Source: CALABS01 sp050260775 (GTDB lineage Bacteria > Pseudomonadota > Alphaproteobacteria > Rhodospirillales > Magnetospirillaceae). Taken from it: 64,000 nt of DNA. Below are positions 7,823 through 15,695 of this stretch, one piece after another. The notes beneath the pieces were generated by a model that saw nothing but the letters and a program-made list of their open reading frames with translations, searched no databases and was not told the origin of the DNA. Numbering within the stretch: position 1 is the stretch's first letter; the number at the start of each line of letters is the position of its first letter. The stretch is from NCBI GenBank assembly GCA_050260775.1, contig JBLNCP010000059.1:1-64000 (forward strand). Direction: 5' to 3'. The position numbers were made by a program, and so were the translations under genes.

Positions 7823-9346
7823 TCAGGGGACGGAGAGCTCGTTTTTCAGGTCGAAAAAGATCCGGCGGAAGCGGCCCTGCAGCGTGTCGAAATCCTCGAC
7901 CACGCCTCCCGGGGTGCCGGGGGCCGCCACCACGAACAGCGGATCGAGCGCGTCGCTGAGCTCCTCGTCGGAGGCCTCGGACTTGATCGTCAGCTGCATC
8001 GTCTTGGTGCGGGCGCCGTGATCGCCGTGGAAGATGAAGATCGCGTCCTTTCCGGCTTCGGTGGCCCGCACCGAGTCGACGAGGTCCATCATGCGGCGGT
8101 GGACGCAGCTGACCTGCTGCAGGTAGGCGCGCTTCAACTCCTCGACCGGCCGGGTGAAGAGCCGGCTTTCCCGCCAATCCGGGGCGGTCCATTGCGCGGC
8201 GGCGGTGAGTGAGCAGGATTCGTCGAGCATATACGGGAAATGGGGAAGCAGCAGGTGGACGAAATAGGCCTGCCCATATTGGACCGACCGCAGGTCCCGG
8301 CTCACCTCGTCGAGCAGGTCGAGCTGCGACAGCGGCCGGACCACGTCCATGCGCCGCGCCGAGATCGCCCGGTTGACCCGGAACGGCCGGGTCACCAGTC
8401 GGTACAGGGTGACCGAGCGGACCGAGTCGTTCTCCATGTAATCGTAATGGAACTGGTGCAGCGCGATCTTCAGCCGCGCGCCCAGGTCCCCGCCCAGGTG
8501 TTGGCCGACGTCGTGGCCATTGCCGCCGTCCGAATAGGTCCAGCAGCGATCGTGGTCGCGGTCGCAGAAATTCAGGTAGCCGCTCTGGACGATGGTCAGG
8601 CGGTAGCCGAGGCCACGCAGCTGCTTGGCGTACTCGTTGTTCTCCACGCCGTACACGAAGTTGGGGAATTTCGTCAGGTTCGGCTGCGGGTCGGGGTTCG
8701 GAGCCAGGGCGACGAGCTGGCTCAGCGACGCGGTGGTGCTGGCGGTGATCGACCGGGTCTGGGGAAACACCTGGAAGCCGCGCTTGACGTAATCCTCGAC
8801 CAGGGCTGGCCCGGCATCCGCCCCGCCCGGATAGCGCGACAGCCAGCCGGGGGAAATCTGTTCGTCGAGCACGACGTGAACGATCGGCTTGAGCTTGGCC
8901 GGGGTGGTGGGGGCGGGGGCGGCAACGCCCTCGACGGCGAACAGGGGCTTGCCGGTGTTCGGCAGGCACGACAGCAGGAAGAAGGCGCTGAACGCCGCCA
9001 GCATCCGTGACACCGTCGGGCGGAACCGGGTCCACATCAACGCGATGACGGCAAGCCCGAAGGCGATCGAGCCCGGCCCCGAGCGGAAGAAATAGACGTC
9101 GGCCAGCCAGTAGGCGAGAAAGCCCAGCAAGGTGCCGAACAGGCGCGGACGCGCGCTCGACAGCGCGCCGGCGGCCAGGCCGAGGCCGAGCGCCCCGGCG
9201 GCGGCGGTCAGCACTTCCATATCGGTCAGCCAATACCCCACGTCCAGCATGTGCGGGATGAGGATGGCCAGGAGGAAGATGGCGGCGATCACACCGTTGA
9301 CGCCAACCGCCGCCTTGAGCTCGTCGCGGGGGCTCCCCGACGTCAT
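7823..9346 (-). CDS. Membrane-anchored sulfatase/alkaline-phosphatase-superfamily enzyme
   Basis: A 507-aa inner-membrane protein with about five hydrophobic helices in residues 15-140 followed by a periplasmic domain with alkaline-phosphatase-superfamily features: VHVVLDEQ (first metal site, near 165), a threonine/serine-rich ITASTTASL segment at the expected nucleophile position (near 215) and FIFHGDHGARTKT (C-terminal metal site, near 450). The plan resembles LtaS/EptA-like phosphotransferases, so it may add or remove a phosphate- or sulfate-linked group on a surface glycan; the substrate cannot be read from sequence. Its ATG overlaps the stop of the methyltransferase gene (ATGA), showing coupling. 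Confidence 0.75.
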   Translation of the reverse strand: MTSGSPRDELKAAVGVNGVIAAIFLLAILIPHMLDVGYWLTDMEVLTAAAGALGLGLAAGALSSARPRLFGTLLGFLAYWLADVYFFRSGPGSIAFGLAVIALMWTRFRPTVSRMLAAFSAFFLLSCLPNTGKPLFAVEGVAAPAPTTPAKLKPIVHVVLDEQISPGWLSRYPGGADAGPALVEDYVKRGFQVFPQTRSITASTTASLSQLVALAPNPDPQPNLTKFPNFVYGVENNEYAKQLRGLGYRLTIVQSGYLNFCDRDHDRCWTYSDGGNGHDVGQHLGGDLGARLKIALHQFHYDYMENDSVRSVTLYRLVTRPFRVNRAISARRMDVVRPLSQLDLLDEVSRDLRSVQYGQAYFVHLLLPHFPYMLDESCSLTAAAQWTAPDWRESRLFTRPVEELKRAYLQQVSCVHRRMMDLVDSVRATEAGKDAIFIFHGDHGARTKTMQLTIKSEASDEELSDALDPLFVVAAPGTPGGVVEDFDTLQGRFRRIFFDLKNELSVP

Positions 9347-10758
9347 GGGGCGCGCTCGAAGAAGGCGAGCAGGCGGCCGTTCTCCTCGAAGCGGTGCTCC
9401 TTCACGATCCGCGCGCCGGCTTCGGCGAGGTACTGACGGAAGTGCTCCTCGTCATAGTCGTGGAAGACGTCCTCGCGGTGGCTGAGCATCCCGCGCACCA
9501 TGGGGTCGGCCTTGGGCACGAACTCGATGATGCCGCTGGAACCCGCCTTGACCAGGGTGTTGACCACCGACTGGAGCGGCAGGTTGCGCCCGATCGCCAG
9601 ATGGTGAATGACCGCGAGCGCGACGACGCCGTCGGCGTTCATCCGCTCCTTGAGGCCGAGGCGCTCGGACTGGTTCCAGCCCATGCTCGGGCTGGGGTCG
9701 GCGAAGTCGAGCAACAGCGGCAGCAGGTCGAGGCCGTCCCGCTTGCGGCGGGCATACGCCATTTCCAGGCAGTCGAGGTCGGTGTCGAGCACGACGGCGC
9801 GCTTGGCGCCGGTTTTGAGCGCAACCTCGGAATAATCGCCGGTGTTGCCGCCCACGTCCCAGACCGTCTCCGGCTTGCTCGCCGCAACGAAGTCCGCGAC
9901 GAACTGGCGCTTCACGGTCTGCATGGTGTCGGAATAGCTGTTGGCGCCGGCATATTCCTTCCAGAAGGTCGGAACCTTGCGCCCCGAGCGCAGTTCGGCC
10001 ACCCAGGCGCGCAGATCGGTGAGGATGGCGCGGTAGCGGGCCTTGGGCAGGGTCGGCAGCTTGCCCACCTCGCCGTGGCGGCTCGACGATCCCGCCTTCT
10101 CCAGGCGCGCCGGCAGCGTAACGTGGAGGAGGCCGCGCAGGCTCAGCCAACGCTTCATCGCCGGCAGCAGGTTGATGGCATCGGTGGGCTGGATGCCCTC
10201 GATGCGTCCCCGCAGCAACGGCTGGAACGGCATGCCCTGCCAGGCCTCCAGCAGCAGCGGCAGCAGGAACAGGCGGCAGAACTGGTTGTGCCCGGCGAAG
10301 ATCTCGCCCTCGCGGTAGGGCCGCAGCGACAGGACGTCGATATGGACGACCTTGGTGCCCAGGAACTGCATGTTGTAGGGCGTGGCGTCGGACAGCGCGA
10401 AGCCCTTGTCGAACGCGGCGATCTGCAGGTCGAGATGCGCGAGGGCCGCGTCCTTGAGCTGCGAGAAGGTCCACTCGTAGGGATAGGAGATCATGGGGAC
10501 GCGGGGATGGCGCAGCAGGCGCTTCGGCACCTCGCCGCGCGCACCGGCGAACCGCTGGAGGTCAAGCGCCGGGGCCGGCTCCTCCACGGTGTCGATCAAC
10601 AGGCCGCGGTCGCAAAGCTCGCGGATCAGGCCGCTGTCGCTCAGCGCCTGATAGGCGCTCTCGGCGCACGCGTTGACCGTGCGCCAGACGGTGCCGCCGT
10701 CCAGGTAGACGTAGCCCGAGGGGTCGCGAAACGACCCGGGGTCCCTTTGAACGCCCAT
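9343..10758 (-). CDS. NoeA-like class I SAM-dependent methyltransferase
   Basis: About 471 aa. The C-terminal half has a Rossmann methyltransferase core: WDVGGNTGDYSE (motif I), VVLDTDLDCLEMA (motif II acidic residue), and ALAVIHHLAIGRNLPL, a signature of the nodulation-protein NoeA-like group. The N-terminal half (YPYEWTFSQLKDAAL, DATPYNMQF, HIDVLSL) resembles a kinase-like fold used by this family, but that is a guess. The likely start is the ATG at 10758, 20 nt past the stop of the small YLDP gene; GGGGA is 11-12 nt upstream. It is coupled to the sulfatase-like gene downstream. The role is probably modification of a surface or secreted glycan (inference). Confidence 0.75.
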   Translation of the reverse strand: MGVQRDPGSFRDPSGYVYLDGGTVWRTVNACAESAYQALSDSGLIRELCDRGLLIDTVEEPAPALDLQRFAGARGEVPKRLLRHPRVPMISYPYEWTFSQLKDAALAHLDLQIAAFDKGFALSDATPYNMQFLGTKVVHIDVLSLRPYREGEIFAGHNQFCRLFLLPLLLEAWQGMPFQPLLRGRIEGIQPTDAINLLPAMKRWLSLRGLLHVTLPARLEKAGSSSRHGEVGKLPTLPKARYRAILTDLRAWVAELRSGRKVPTFWKEYAGANSYSDTMQTVKRQFVADFVAASKPETVWDVGGNTGDYSEVALKTGAKRAVVLDTDLDCLEMAYARRKRDGLDLLPLLLDFADPSPSMGWNQSERLGLKERMNADGVVALAVIHHLAIGRNLPLQSVVNTLVKAGSSGIIEFVPKADPMVRGMLSHREDVFHDYDEEHFRQYLAEAGARIVKEHRFEENGRLLAFFERAP

Positions 10759-10777
10759 GCTGATCGAGATCCCCGAT

Positions 10778-11008
10778 TTACTTGTTGTTCTCGTTGGTCT
10801 GGTCGGCGTTGCCACGGCGGAAGAAGCCGAAGACGCGCTCGCGCACCGAGCGGAAGCCCGCCAGGAGGGCGGCGACGCCGCCGATCAGCCCCTGAATCAG
10901 GAAGCTACCGGTCACAGGATCGAGATAGGCGTGGGCGGGAACCGCCAATGCGATCGAAAGACCGAACACAACCACCGCAAGTCGCGCCAATGTCAACATT
11001 TGCTTCAT
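10778..11008 (-). CDS. Small exported protein with YLDP(x)TGS motif
   Basis: A 76-aa protein: signal peptide (hydrophobic stretch about 8-24, cleavage likely after AHA), then AYLDPVTGSFLIQGLIGG, a second hydrophobic helix (about 38-55) and a basic, Asn-rich tail. The YLDP-x-TGS sequence just after the signal peptide is a recurring feature of small proteins placed next to glycan-modifying membrane enzymes (recollection, not checked). The start could be GTG at 11017 or ATG at 11008; GGTGA lies 5-6 nt before the ATG, so that is preferred. It is the first gene of the cassette with the methyltransferase and the sulfatase-like gene and has its own promoter candidate. Function unknown. Confidence 0.72.
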   Translation of the reverse strand: MKQMLTLARLAVVVFGLSIALAVPAHAYLDPVTGSFLIQGLIGGVAALLAGFRSVRERVFGFFRRGNADQTNENNK

Positions 11009-11038
11009 AATTTTCACCGTTTTTTCGAGTGATCCACT

Positions 11039-11066
11039 CTAATACCAGATGACAACCACAATTCAA
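11039..11066 (-). promoter_or_regulatory. Candidate promoter of the YLDP cassette
   Basis: Leftward TTGAAT (11061-11066) and TATTAG (11039-11044) are 16 nt apart. The -35 overlaps the end of metF and the predicted transcript start lies about 24 nt before the small gene. This stretch is clearly richer in A+T than its surroundings and supports independent transcription of the cassette. Confidence 0.45.
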
Positions 11067-11959
11067 TTCCCTTCGGCCCGCGCACGCACGCCGAGGATGT
11101 GGCAGATCGCGTAGGCCAGGTCCGCGCGATTGAGGGTGTAGAAGTGGAATTCGTCCACCCCGTCGGCGGCCAGCGCGCGGCACTGCTCGGCAGCGACCGT
11201 CGCCGCCACCAGCCGGCGGGTCTCCGGGTCGTCGTCGAGGCCTTCGAACAGGTCGGCCATCCAGCGCGGCACGCTGGCGCCGCAGGCGGCCGAGAATTTC
11301 TGCACCTGGGCGAAGTTGGTGACCGGCAGGATGCCGGGGACGATCGGCACCGTGATGCCGGCGGCGCGGGCGCGGTCGAGGAAGCGGCGATAGACGCCGA
11401 CGTCGAAGAAGTACTGGGTGATGGCGCGGGTGGCGCCGGCGTCGACCTTGCGCTTGAGGTTGTCGAGGTCGGCCTCGGCCGAGCTGGCCTCGGGGTGCAT
11501 CTCGGGATAGGCGGCCACCGAGATCTCGAAATCGGCCAGGCGCTTCAAGCCGGCCACCAGGTCGGCGGCGTAGTCATAGCCGCCGGGGGTGGGCACGTAT
11601 TTGCCGTTCATCCCTTCCAGCGGGTCGCCGCGCAGGGCGACGATGTGGCGGATGCCCTCGTCCCAATAGCGCCGCGCGATGTCGTCGATCTCGCCCCGGG
11701 TCGAGCCGACGCAGGTCAGGTGGGCGGCCGGCTTGAGCGAGGTCTCGCGGGCGATGCGGCTCACGGTGTCATGGGTGCGCTCGCGGGTCGAGCCGCCGGC
11801 CCCGTAGGTGACCGAGACGAATTTCGGGGCCAGCGGCTCCAGCCGCTTCACGCATTCCCACAAGGTCTCCTGCATCCTCTCCGTCTTGGGCGGGAAGAAT
11901 TCGAACGAGACGCTGACCGGCCGGCGGATGGCGGCGGCGACGGGAAGTTCGGGGGTCAC
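11063..11959 (-). CDS. metF: 5,10-methylenetetrahydrofolate reductase
   Basis: Reduces methylene-THF to 5-methyl-THF, the methyl donor for MetH; FAD enzyme of 298 aa, the normal bacterial length. Signatures: SFEFFPPKT near residue 18 (with the catalytic glutamate), FVSVTYGAGGS, HLTCVGS, ALRGDPLEG, and FEISVAAYPEMHPEA. The start is GTG, overlapping the stop of the ArsR-methyltransferase gene (GTGA), with AGGAG 7 nt upstream, so it is co-translated with that regulator. metH lies downstream on the same strand beyond the three-gene cassette. Confidence 0.96.
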   Translation of the reverse strand: MTPELPVAAAIRRPVSVSFEFFPPKTERMQETLWECVKRLEPLAPKFVSVTYGAGGSTRERTHDTVSRIARETSLKPAAHLTCVGSTRGEIDDIARRYWDEGIRHIVALRGDPLEGMNGKYVPTPGGYDYAADLVAGLKRLADFEISVAAYPEMHPEASSAEADLDNLKRKVDAGATRAITQYFFDVGVYRRFLDRARAAGITVPIVPGILPVTNFAQVQKFSAACGASVPRWMADLFEGLDDDPETRRLVAATVAAEQCRALAADGVDEFHFYTLNRADLAYAICHILGVRARAEGN

Positions 11960-12927
11960 GCGGAGGCTCCTGTCTCAAGGGGAGAGGGCTGGGCGGCCGG
12001 CTCGGGGCGGCGGGCGCGCCACAGCACCACGGTCAAAGGTTTGCCGGGCAGGCGGGTGATGCCGTCGGGGACCAGGCCGGCGGCCCGGATCCACCCCTCG
12101 ACCTCGGTGTCGGAAAAACCCAGGCGCCGGTGCGCGTGCTGGTCGCGCAGGACCTCGAGGTCGTGGGGAGCGAAATCCACCACGGCCAGAAGGCCGCCCG
12201 GGCGCAGGACCCGCGCCGCCTCGGCCACCACCGCGGCGGGATCGGCGGCGTAATGCAGCACCTGGTGGAGCGTGACGGCATCGGCCGACCCGGCCGGCAG
12301 CGGCACCTGGGTGATGTCGCCCTGGCGGACCATGCAATGCCTGAGGCCGGCTCGCTCGAGATTGGTACGGGCGATGGCCAGCATCTCCCGCGACAGGTCG
12401 ATGCCGATGGCGCGCTCGACGTGGGGGGCCATGAGTTCCAGCACGCGGCCGGTGCCGGTGCCCATGTCGACGAGGTCGCGGATCCGCCGGCCGGCCAGCG
12501 CGGCGACCAGGGCGCCCTCCACCTCGCGGTCGTCGACGTGAAGCGAGCGGATCTCGTCCCAGCGCGTGGCGTTGTCGCGGAAGTAATCTTGCGCCTTGGC
12601 CGCCCGGGCGGCGCGGATCGCCTCCAGCCGCCGCTGGTCGAGCGCGAGCACCGGATCGTCGGGCGGCAGCAGCCCGAGCAGGGAGCGGGCGATCTCGGCG
12701 CCGCGGCCCTTGGCGGCGACGCGGTAGAAGACCCAGGCGCCCTCGGGGAAGCGGTCGAGCAGCCCGGCTTCGCCCATCAGCTTGAGGTGGCGCGATACCC
12801 GCGGCTGGCTCTGGCCGAGGATCTGGGTCAGTTCGGTGACGGTGAGGTCGCCTTGGGCGAGCAGCGCCAGCAGGCGCAGCCGTGTCGGCTCCGCCGCCGC
12901 CCTCAAGCCCGTCAAGACGCTGTCCAC
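11956..12927 (-). CDS. ArsR-family regulator fused to a SAM-dependent methyltransferase
   Basis: 323 aa with two parts. Residues about 1-95 form an ArsR winged helix (LTVTELTQILGQSQPRVSRHL is the recognition region); the metal-site ELCVC cysteines seen in the true arsR at 57083 are absent, so it should not sense arsenic. Residues about 130-300 form a class I methyltransferase: VDMGTGTGRVLEL (motif I), GIDLSREML, and ALTLH-like TLHQVLHYAADP. Fusion plus position directly upstream of and overlapping metF suggests it controls methionine/SAM genes by binding SAM or SAH (inference; SAH-sensing ArsR regulators such as SahR are known). The start is GTG with GGAGG 7 nt upstream. Confidence 0.85.
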   Translation of the reverse strand: MDSVLTGLRAAAEPTRLRLLALLAQGDLTVTELTQILGQSQPRVSRHLKLMGEAGLLDRFPEGAWVFYRVAAKGRGAEIARSLLGLLPPDDPVLALDQRRLEAIRAARAAKAQDYFRDNATRWDEIRSLHVDDREVEGALVAALAGRRIRDLVDMGTGTGRVLELMAPHVERAIGIDLSREMLAIARTNLERAGLRHCMVRQGDITQVPLPAGSADAVTLHQVLHYAADPAAVVAEAARVLRPGGLLAVVDFAPHDLEVLRDQHAHRRLGFSDTEVEGWIRAAGLVPDGITRLPGKPLTVVLWRARRPEPAAQPSPLETGASA

Positions 12928-12953
12928 CGATCCGCCTCCGCTCAGTCCTCAAA

Positions 12954-12974
12954 ACATATAAACATATCTTTATG
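12954..12974. promoter_or_regulatory. AT-rich inverted repeat, candidate operator of the ArsR-methyltransferase/metF unit
   Basis: About 27 nt before the GTG start lies an A+T-rich patch in a G+C-rich region. It contains CATA-TCTT-TATG (12963-12974), an imperfect 12-bp palindrome, next to a related CATATAAA half-site (12955-12962). On the gene's strand ATATGTTT occurs twice in tandem. The position fits autoregulation by the ArsR domain, and no SAM riboswitch was recognised here. Confidence 0.4.
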
Positions 12975-13185
12975 CCTAGATGGAAGTGGGTTGGAGACCC
13001 GAGCCCGTCGTGGCATTTCTGCAACACCCCCGCCGATGGCGGCCCGCCTGCAGTTTCTGCCTACTAGCCTTTCCCCTGTGACTATGGTACCTCGAACGAT
13101 GCGGGTTACTGCCATGAATGGCCGCGCCTGCTGGGGCTCTGGCCGCACAGCCTCACTCGGTGAACAACGGGTATCGCAGATCGAC

Positions 13186-13998
13186 ATGCCATCCATTCTT
13201 CCCCGCCCTGCCGCAGCGCGCTTTGCCGCGTCCCTGTTCGCCCTCGCCCTGGTTGCGGGGTGCGCGACGCCGCCGCCTGCCGACGACAAGGAGGCCGTGG
13301 CGGAGTGGGAGCAGACCAACGACCCGCTGGAGCCGACCAACCGCGCCGTGTTCCAGTTCAATCAGGCGGTGGACAAGGCGGTCATCAAGCCGGTCGCCCA
13401 GGGCTATCGCGCCGTCGTGCCGCAATACGGCCGCGACCGTGTGCGCAATTTCCTCGACAACCTGCGCGCGCCGGTGATCTTCGCCAACGACGTGCTGCAG
13501 GGCCAGCCTGACCGCGCCATGCAGACGCTGATGCGCTTCGCCTTCAACACCGGCTTCGGCATTGGCGGCCTGCTCGACCTCGCCACCCCGGCCGGCATCC
13601 CGTTCCACGACGAGGATTTCGGCCAGACCTTCGCGGTGTGGGGCATCCCCGAGGGCCCGTACATCGTGCTGCCGATCCTGGGGCCCTCCAATCCGCGCGA
13701 CACCACCGGTCTGGTCACCGAATGGCTGACCGACCCCGTCAATCTGTGGTGGGACAACGTCGGCATCGATACGGCGATCTGGACCCGCACCGGCGTCGCC
13801 GGCGTCGACAAGCGCGAGCAGTACCTCGACAGCCTGGACGAAATCGAACGCACCTCCCTCGATTATTACTCAGCCATCCGCGCCCTTTACAGGCAGCGGC
13901 GGGCCGCCGAGATCAAGAACGAGAAGGTGACCGACAAGGTGCCGCCCACCAGCGTGAGCGACGCCGGTCCGGCGTTCGTGGCCCAGGAGCAGCGCTGA
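13186..13998 (+). CDS. mlaA: MlaA (VacJ) outer-membrane lipoprotein
   Basis: A 270-aa lipoprotein that extracts misplaced phospholipids from the outer leaflet of the outer membrane and hands them to MlaC. The signal peptide ends in the lipobox LVAGC (near residue 24). The body has the family motifs DPLEPTNRAVFQFNQAVDKAV, NFLDNLRAPV, RFAFNTGFGIGGLLDLAT, EDFGQTFAVWGIPEGPYIVLPILGPS and a final DSLDEIERTSLDYY. The ATG at 13186 gives a proper signal peptide; a longer in-frame stretch runs far upstream antisense to the methyltransferase and is rejected. mlaC follows after 4 nt; the mlaFED transporter genes are not in this window. Confidence 0.94.
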   Translation: MPSILPRPAAARFAASLFALALVAGCATPPPADDKEAVAEWEQTNDPLEPTNRAVFQFNQAVDKAVIKPVAQGYRAVVPQYGRDRVRNFLDNLRAPVIFANDVLQGQPDRAMQTLMRFAFNTGFGIGGLLDLATPAGIPFHDEDFGQTFAVWGIPEGPYIVLPILGPSNPRDTTGLVTEWLTDPVNLWWDNVGIDTAIWTRTGVAGVDKREQYLDSLDEIERTSLDYYSAIRALYRQRRAAEIKNEKVTDKVPPTSVSDAGPAFVAQEQR

Positions 13999-14002
13999 AC
14001 CC

Positions 14003-14629
14003 ATGATTTCGCGTCGCAAGCTGTTTTCCGTCGCCGCGGCGGCCCTGGCCGTCGTCGTGGCGGGCGGGTCCGCCCACGCGGACAATGCGCAGGAAGCGCG
14101 CGCCTTCATCCAGAAACTGGCCGACACCGCCATGACCACGGTCGCGGCCAAGAACATCGGCGACGACGAGCGCAACCAGCGCTTCCGCACCCTGTTCGTC
14201 GACAACTTCGACCTGCCCGAGATCGGCAAGCTGGTGCTGGGCCGCTACTGGCGCGTCGCCACGCCGCAGCAGCAGCAGGAATTCCTGGCGCTGTTCGAGG
14301 ATATCCAGGTGCTGACTTGGGCGAAGCGCTTCAAGGATTACTCGGGCGAGACCCTCGACATCCTGTCGGTCACCCCCGACGGCGAGGTCAACGTCAGCGT
14401 CGACAGCCTGATCCGCCGCTCGCGCCAGGAGCCCATCGCGGTGACCTGGCTGGTGCGCCGCACCGGCGCCGGTTACCGGGTCCTCGACATCAAGGTTGAA
14501 GGCGCCAGCATGGCGCTGACCCATCGCTCGGAATACACCTCGGTGATCCAGGCGTCGGGCGGCCAGGTGGACGGACTTCTCGCCGCCATGAAGAAGAAGA
14601 TCGCCCAGATGCAGGCGGCGCCCCAATAG
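14003..14629 (+). CDS. mlaC: MlaC periplasmic phospholipid-binding protein
   Basis: A 208-aa soluble carrier that shuttles phospholipid between outer-membrane MlaA and the inner-membrane MlaFEDB transporter. A signal peptide (about 1-26, cleaved after SAHA) precedes the MlaC/Ttg2D fold: RFRTLFVDNFDLPEIGKLVLGRYW, a WAKRF segment, and YRVLDIKVEGASMALTHRSEYTSVI. It starts 4 nt after mlaA, so the two are one operon. Confidence 0.93.
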   Translation: MISRRKLFSVAAAALAVVVAGGSAHADNAQEARAFIQKLADTAMTTVAAKNIGDDERNQRFRTLFVDNFDLPEIGKLVLGRYWRVATPQQQQEFLALFEDIQVLTWAKRFKDYSGETLDILSVTPDGEVNVSVDSLIRRSRQEPIAVTWLVRRTGAGYRVLDIKVEGASMALTHRSEYTSVIQASGGQVDGLLAAMKKKIAQMQAAPQ

Positions 14630-14662
14630 GGCTTCTCCGATAGGCTGACCAAGCCCCGGGTC

Positions 14663-15007
14663 TCAATACCCGTAGGGCCGGTCTCCCCACAGCAGCGTCG
14701 CCACATGGCGGCTGACGCACTTCATCAGGTCATAGGACGGCCGTTCGAACTGCAGCGCGATCCAGCCATTGGTCAGCGCCCGCACCACCCCTTTGCCGGA
14801 GGCCGGCTTCATGTCGGGCCAGTGGGTCGACTGGAGGACGAACTCCATCATGTCGCCCTTGTAGGTCTTGAGCCCCTTGGGATGGGCGATCTTGAGCCCG
14901 CCGATGGACACGTCGAGCACCTCGACCTGTTGGTCGGCGCACAGGGCCACCAGACCGGTCCCGGGGTGGCGGTCGTCGAAACGACGGTCGTTTGAGCCTT
15001 TAACCAT
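14663..15007 (-). CDS. PilZ-domain protein
   Basis: A 114-aa, single-domain protein likely to bind cyclic di-GMP. The two halves of the PilZ signature are present: basic NDRRFDDR near residue 5 (RxxxR) and DVSIGG near 35 (D/NxSxxG). The start ATG at 15007 has GGAGG 6 nt upstream; in-frame codons further up encode a proline-rich tail with no family support. It faces mlaC tail to tail. In this organism it could act on motility or surface polysaccharide, but nothing in the context fixes the target. Confidence 0.8.
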   Translation of the reverse strand: MVKGSNDRRFDDRHPGTGLVALCADQQVEVLDVSIGGLKIAHPKGLKTYKGDMMEFVLQSTHWPDMKPASGKGVVRALTNGWIALQFERPSYDLMKCVSRHVATLLWGDRPYGY

Positions 15008-15123
15008 GGCGGTCCTCCCTCCCCTTGGGATTACCACAGGACGCGGGGGTGGGGGAAGGGCGGGGGGATGGCGGAGCCGCCGGCCTTCCAATGACCAGGG
15101 GTTCGCCTGGCCCCGAAAACGAC

Positions 15124-15152
15124 GAAACCCGTCGCTTTAGGCGACGGGTTTC
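15124..15152 (-). terminator. Terminator after tRNA-Ala
   Basis: A perfect 12-bp inverted repeat, GAAACCCGTCGC and GCGACGGGTTTC, with a 5-nt loop lies 3 nt downstream of the tRNA CCA end. In leftward transcription the stem ends in GGGTTTC followed by GTCGTTTTC. It may also stop the rightward side. Confidence 0.75.
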
Positions 15153-15155
15153 GAT

Positions 15156-15231
15156 TGGTGGAGCTGAGGGGAATCGAACCCCTGACCTCCGCAGTGCGAT
15201 TGCGGCGCTCTCCCATCTGAGCTACAGCCCC
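15156..15231 (-). tRNA. tRNA-Ala (anticodon CGC)
   Basis: 76 nt on the minus strand with acceptor GGGGCTG/CAGCTCC, D-arm GCTCAGATGGGAGAGC, anticodon stem CCGCA/TGCGG with loop ATCGCAC, T-arm AGGGGTTCGATTCCCCT and encoded CCA. Complete. Confidence 0.97.
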
Positions 15232-15245
15232 TTTCGGAGGCGCCG

Positions 15246-15274
15246 ATAATCGTCAAACCCCCACGGCGTGTCAA
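15246..15274 (-). promoter_or_regulatory. Promoter of tRNA-Ala
   Basis: Leftward TTGACA (15269-15274, perfect -35) and GATTAT (15246-15251, 4 of 6) are 17 nt apart, and the -10 lies 14 nt before the tRNA. Confidence 0.7.
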
Positions 15275-15393
15275 GCGGCGCTTTCGTCGCGGCGGCGGCC
15301 GGGCGCGCCCCCATCCCCGCCTCCCCTTGCGCGGATTGGTGGGTGACGTTAGGGTTGCGCGCGCGGGCACACCCTTCCCCGAGGTTCCGGTCG

Positions 15394-15693
15394 ATGCAGA
15401 TCATTCTCGTCCCCTTGCTGAACGTGATCCTGATCGCGCTCGACATCTACTGGTGGATCGTGTTGGCCACCGTGGTGTTCAGCTGGCTGCTCGCCTTCGG
15501 CGTGGTCAACACCTACAACAACGCCGTGCGCACCATCGGCGACGTGCTGGCGCGCCTCACCGAGCCGGCGCTCAGGCCGATCCGCCGGGTGATGCCCGAT
15601 TTCGGCCCCGTCGACCTGTCGCCGATCGCTTTGTGGCTGATCATCGTCTTCGCCAAGATGGTGGTGGGCCAGTTGCTGTTCGCGATCGCCTGA
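15394..15693 (+). CDS. YggT-family membrane protein
   Basis: A 99-aa inner-membrane protein with two hydrophobic helices (about 3-35 and 75-97) and the YggT core TEPALRPIRRVMPDFGPVDLSP between them. The family is linked to cell envelope and division-site functions, but its biochemical role is not settled. The next gene (DUF167) starts 2 nt after its stop, and yggT-DUF167 pairing is common in Proteobacteria. ATG at 15394 with GAGG about 10 nt upstream. Confidence 0.88.
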   Translation: MQIILVPLLNVILIALDIYWWIVLATVVFSWLLAFGVVNTYNNAVRTIGDVLARLTEPALRPIRRVMPDFGPVDLSPIALWLIIVFAKMVVGQLLFAIA

Positions 15694-15695
15694 TT

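Noticed and set aside
4007..8212. Very long open frame (about 1400 codons) antisense to metH
   Set aside because: Its codons mirror the third-position G/C bias of metH, the product is low-complexity Gly/Ala/Val/His/Asp, and metH itself is unmistakable.
11956..12927. Arsenic-responsive arsR
   Set aside because: The ArsR domain lacks the ELCVC cysteines, and the gene overlaps metF; the real arsR is at 57083.
12928..13030. SAM or SAH riboswitch before the ArsR-methyltransferase/metF unit
   Set aside because: I looked for SAM-II-like pairing and conserved bases and saw none; the A+T-rich repeat is more like a protein-binding site. A covariance-model scan would settle it.
12130..13185. Upstream in-frame extension of mlaA
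   Set aside because: It runs antisense to the ArsR-methyltransferase gene; the lipoprotein signal peptide fixes the start at 13186.
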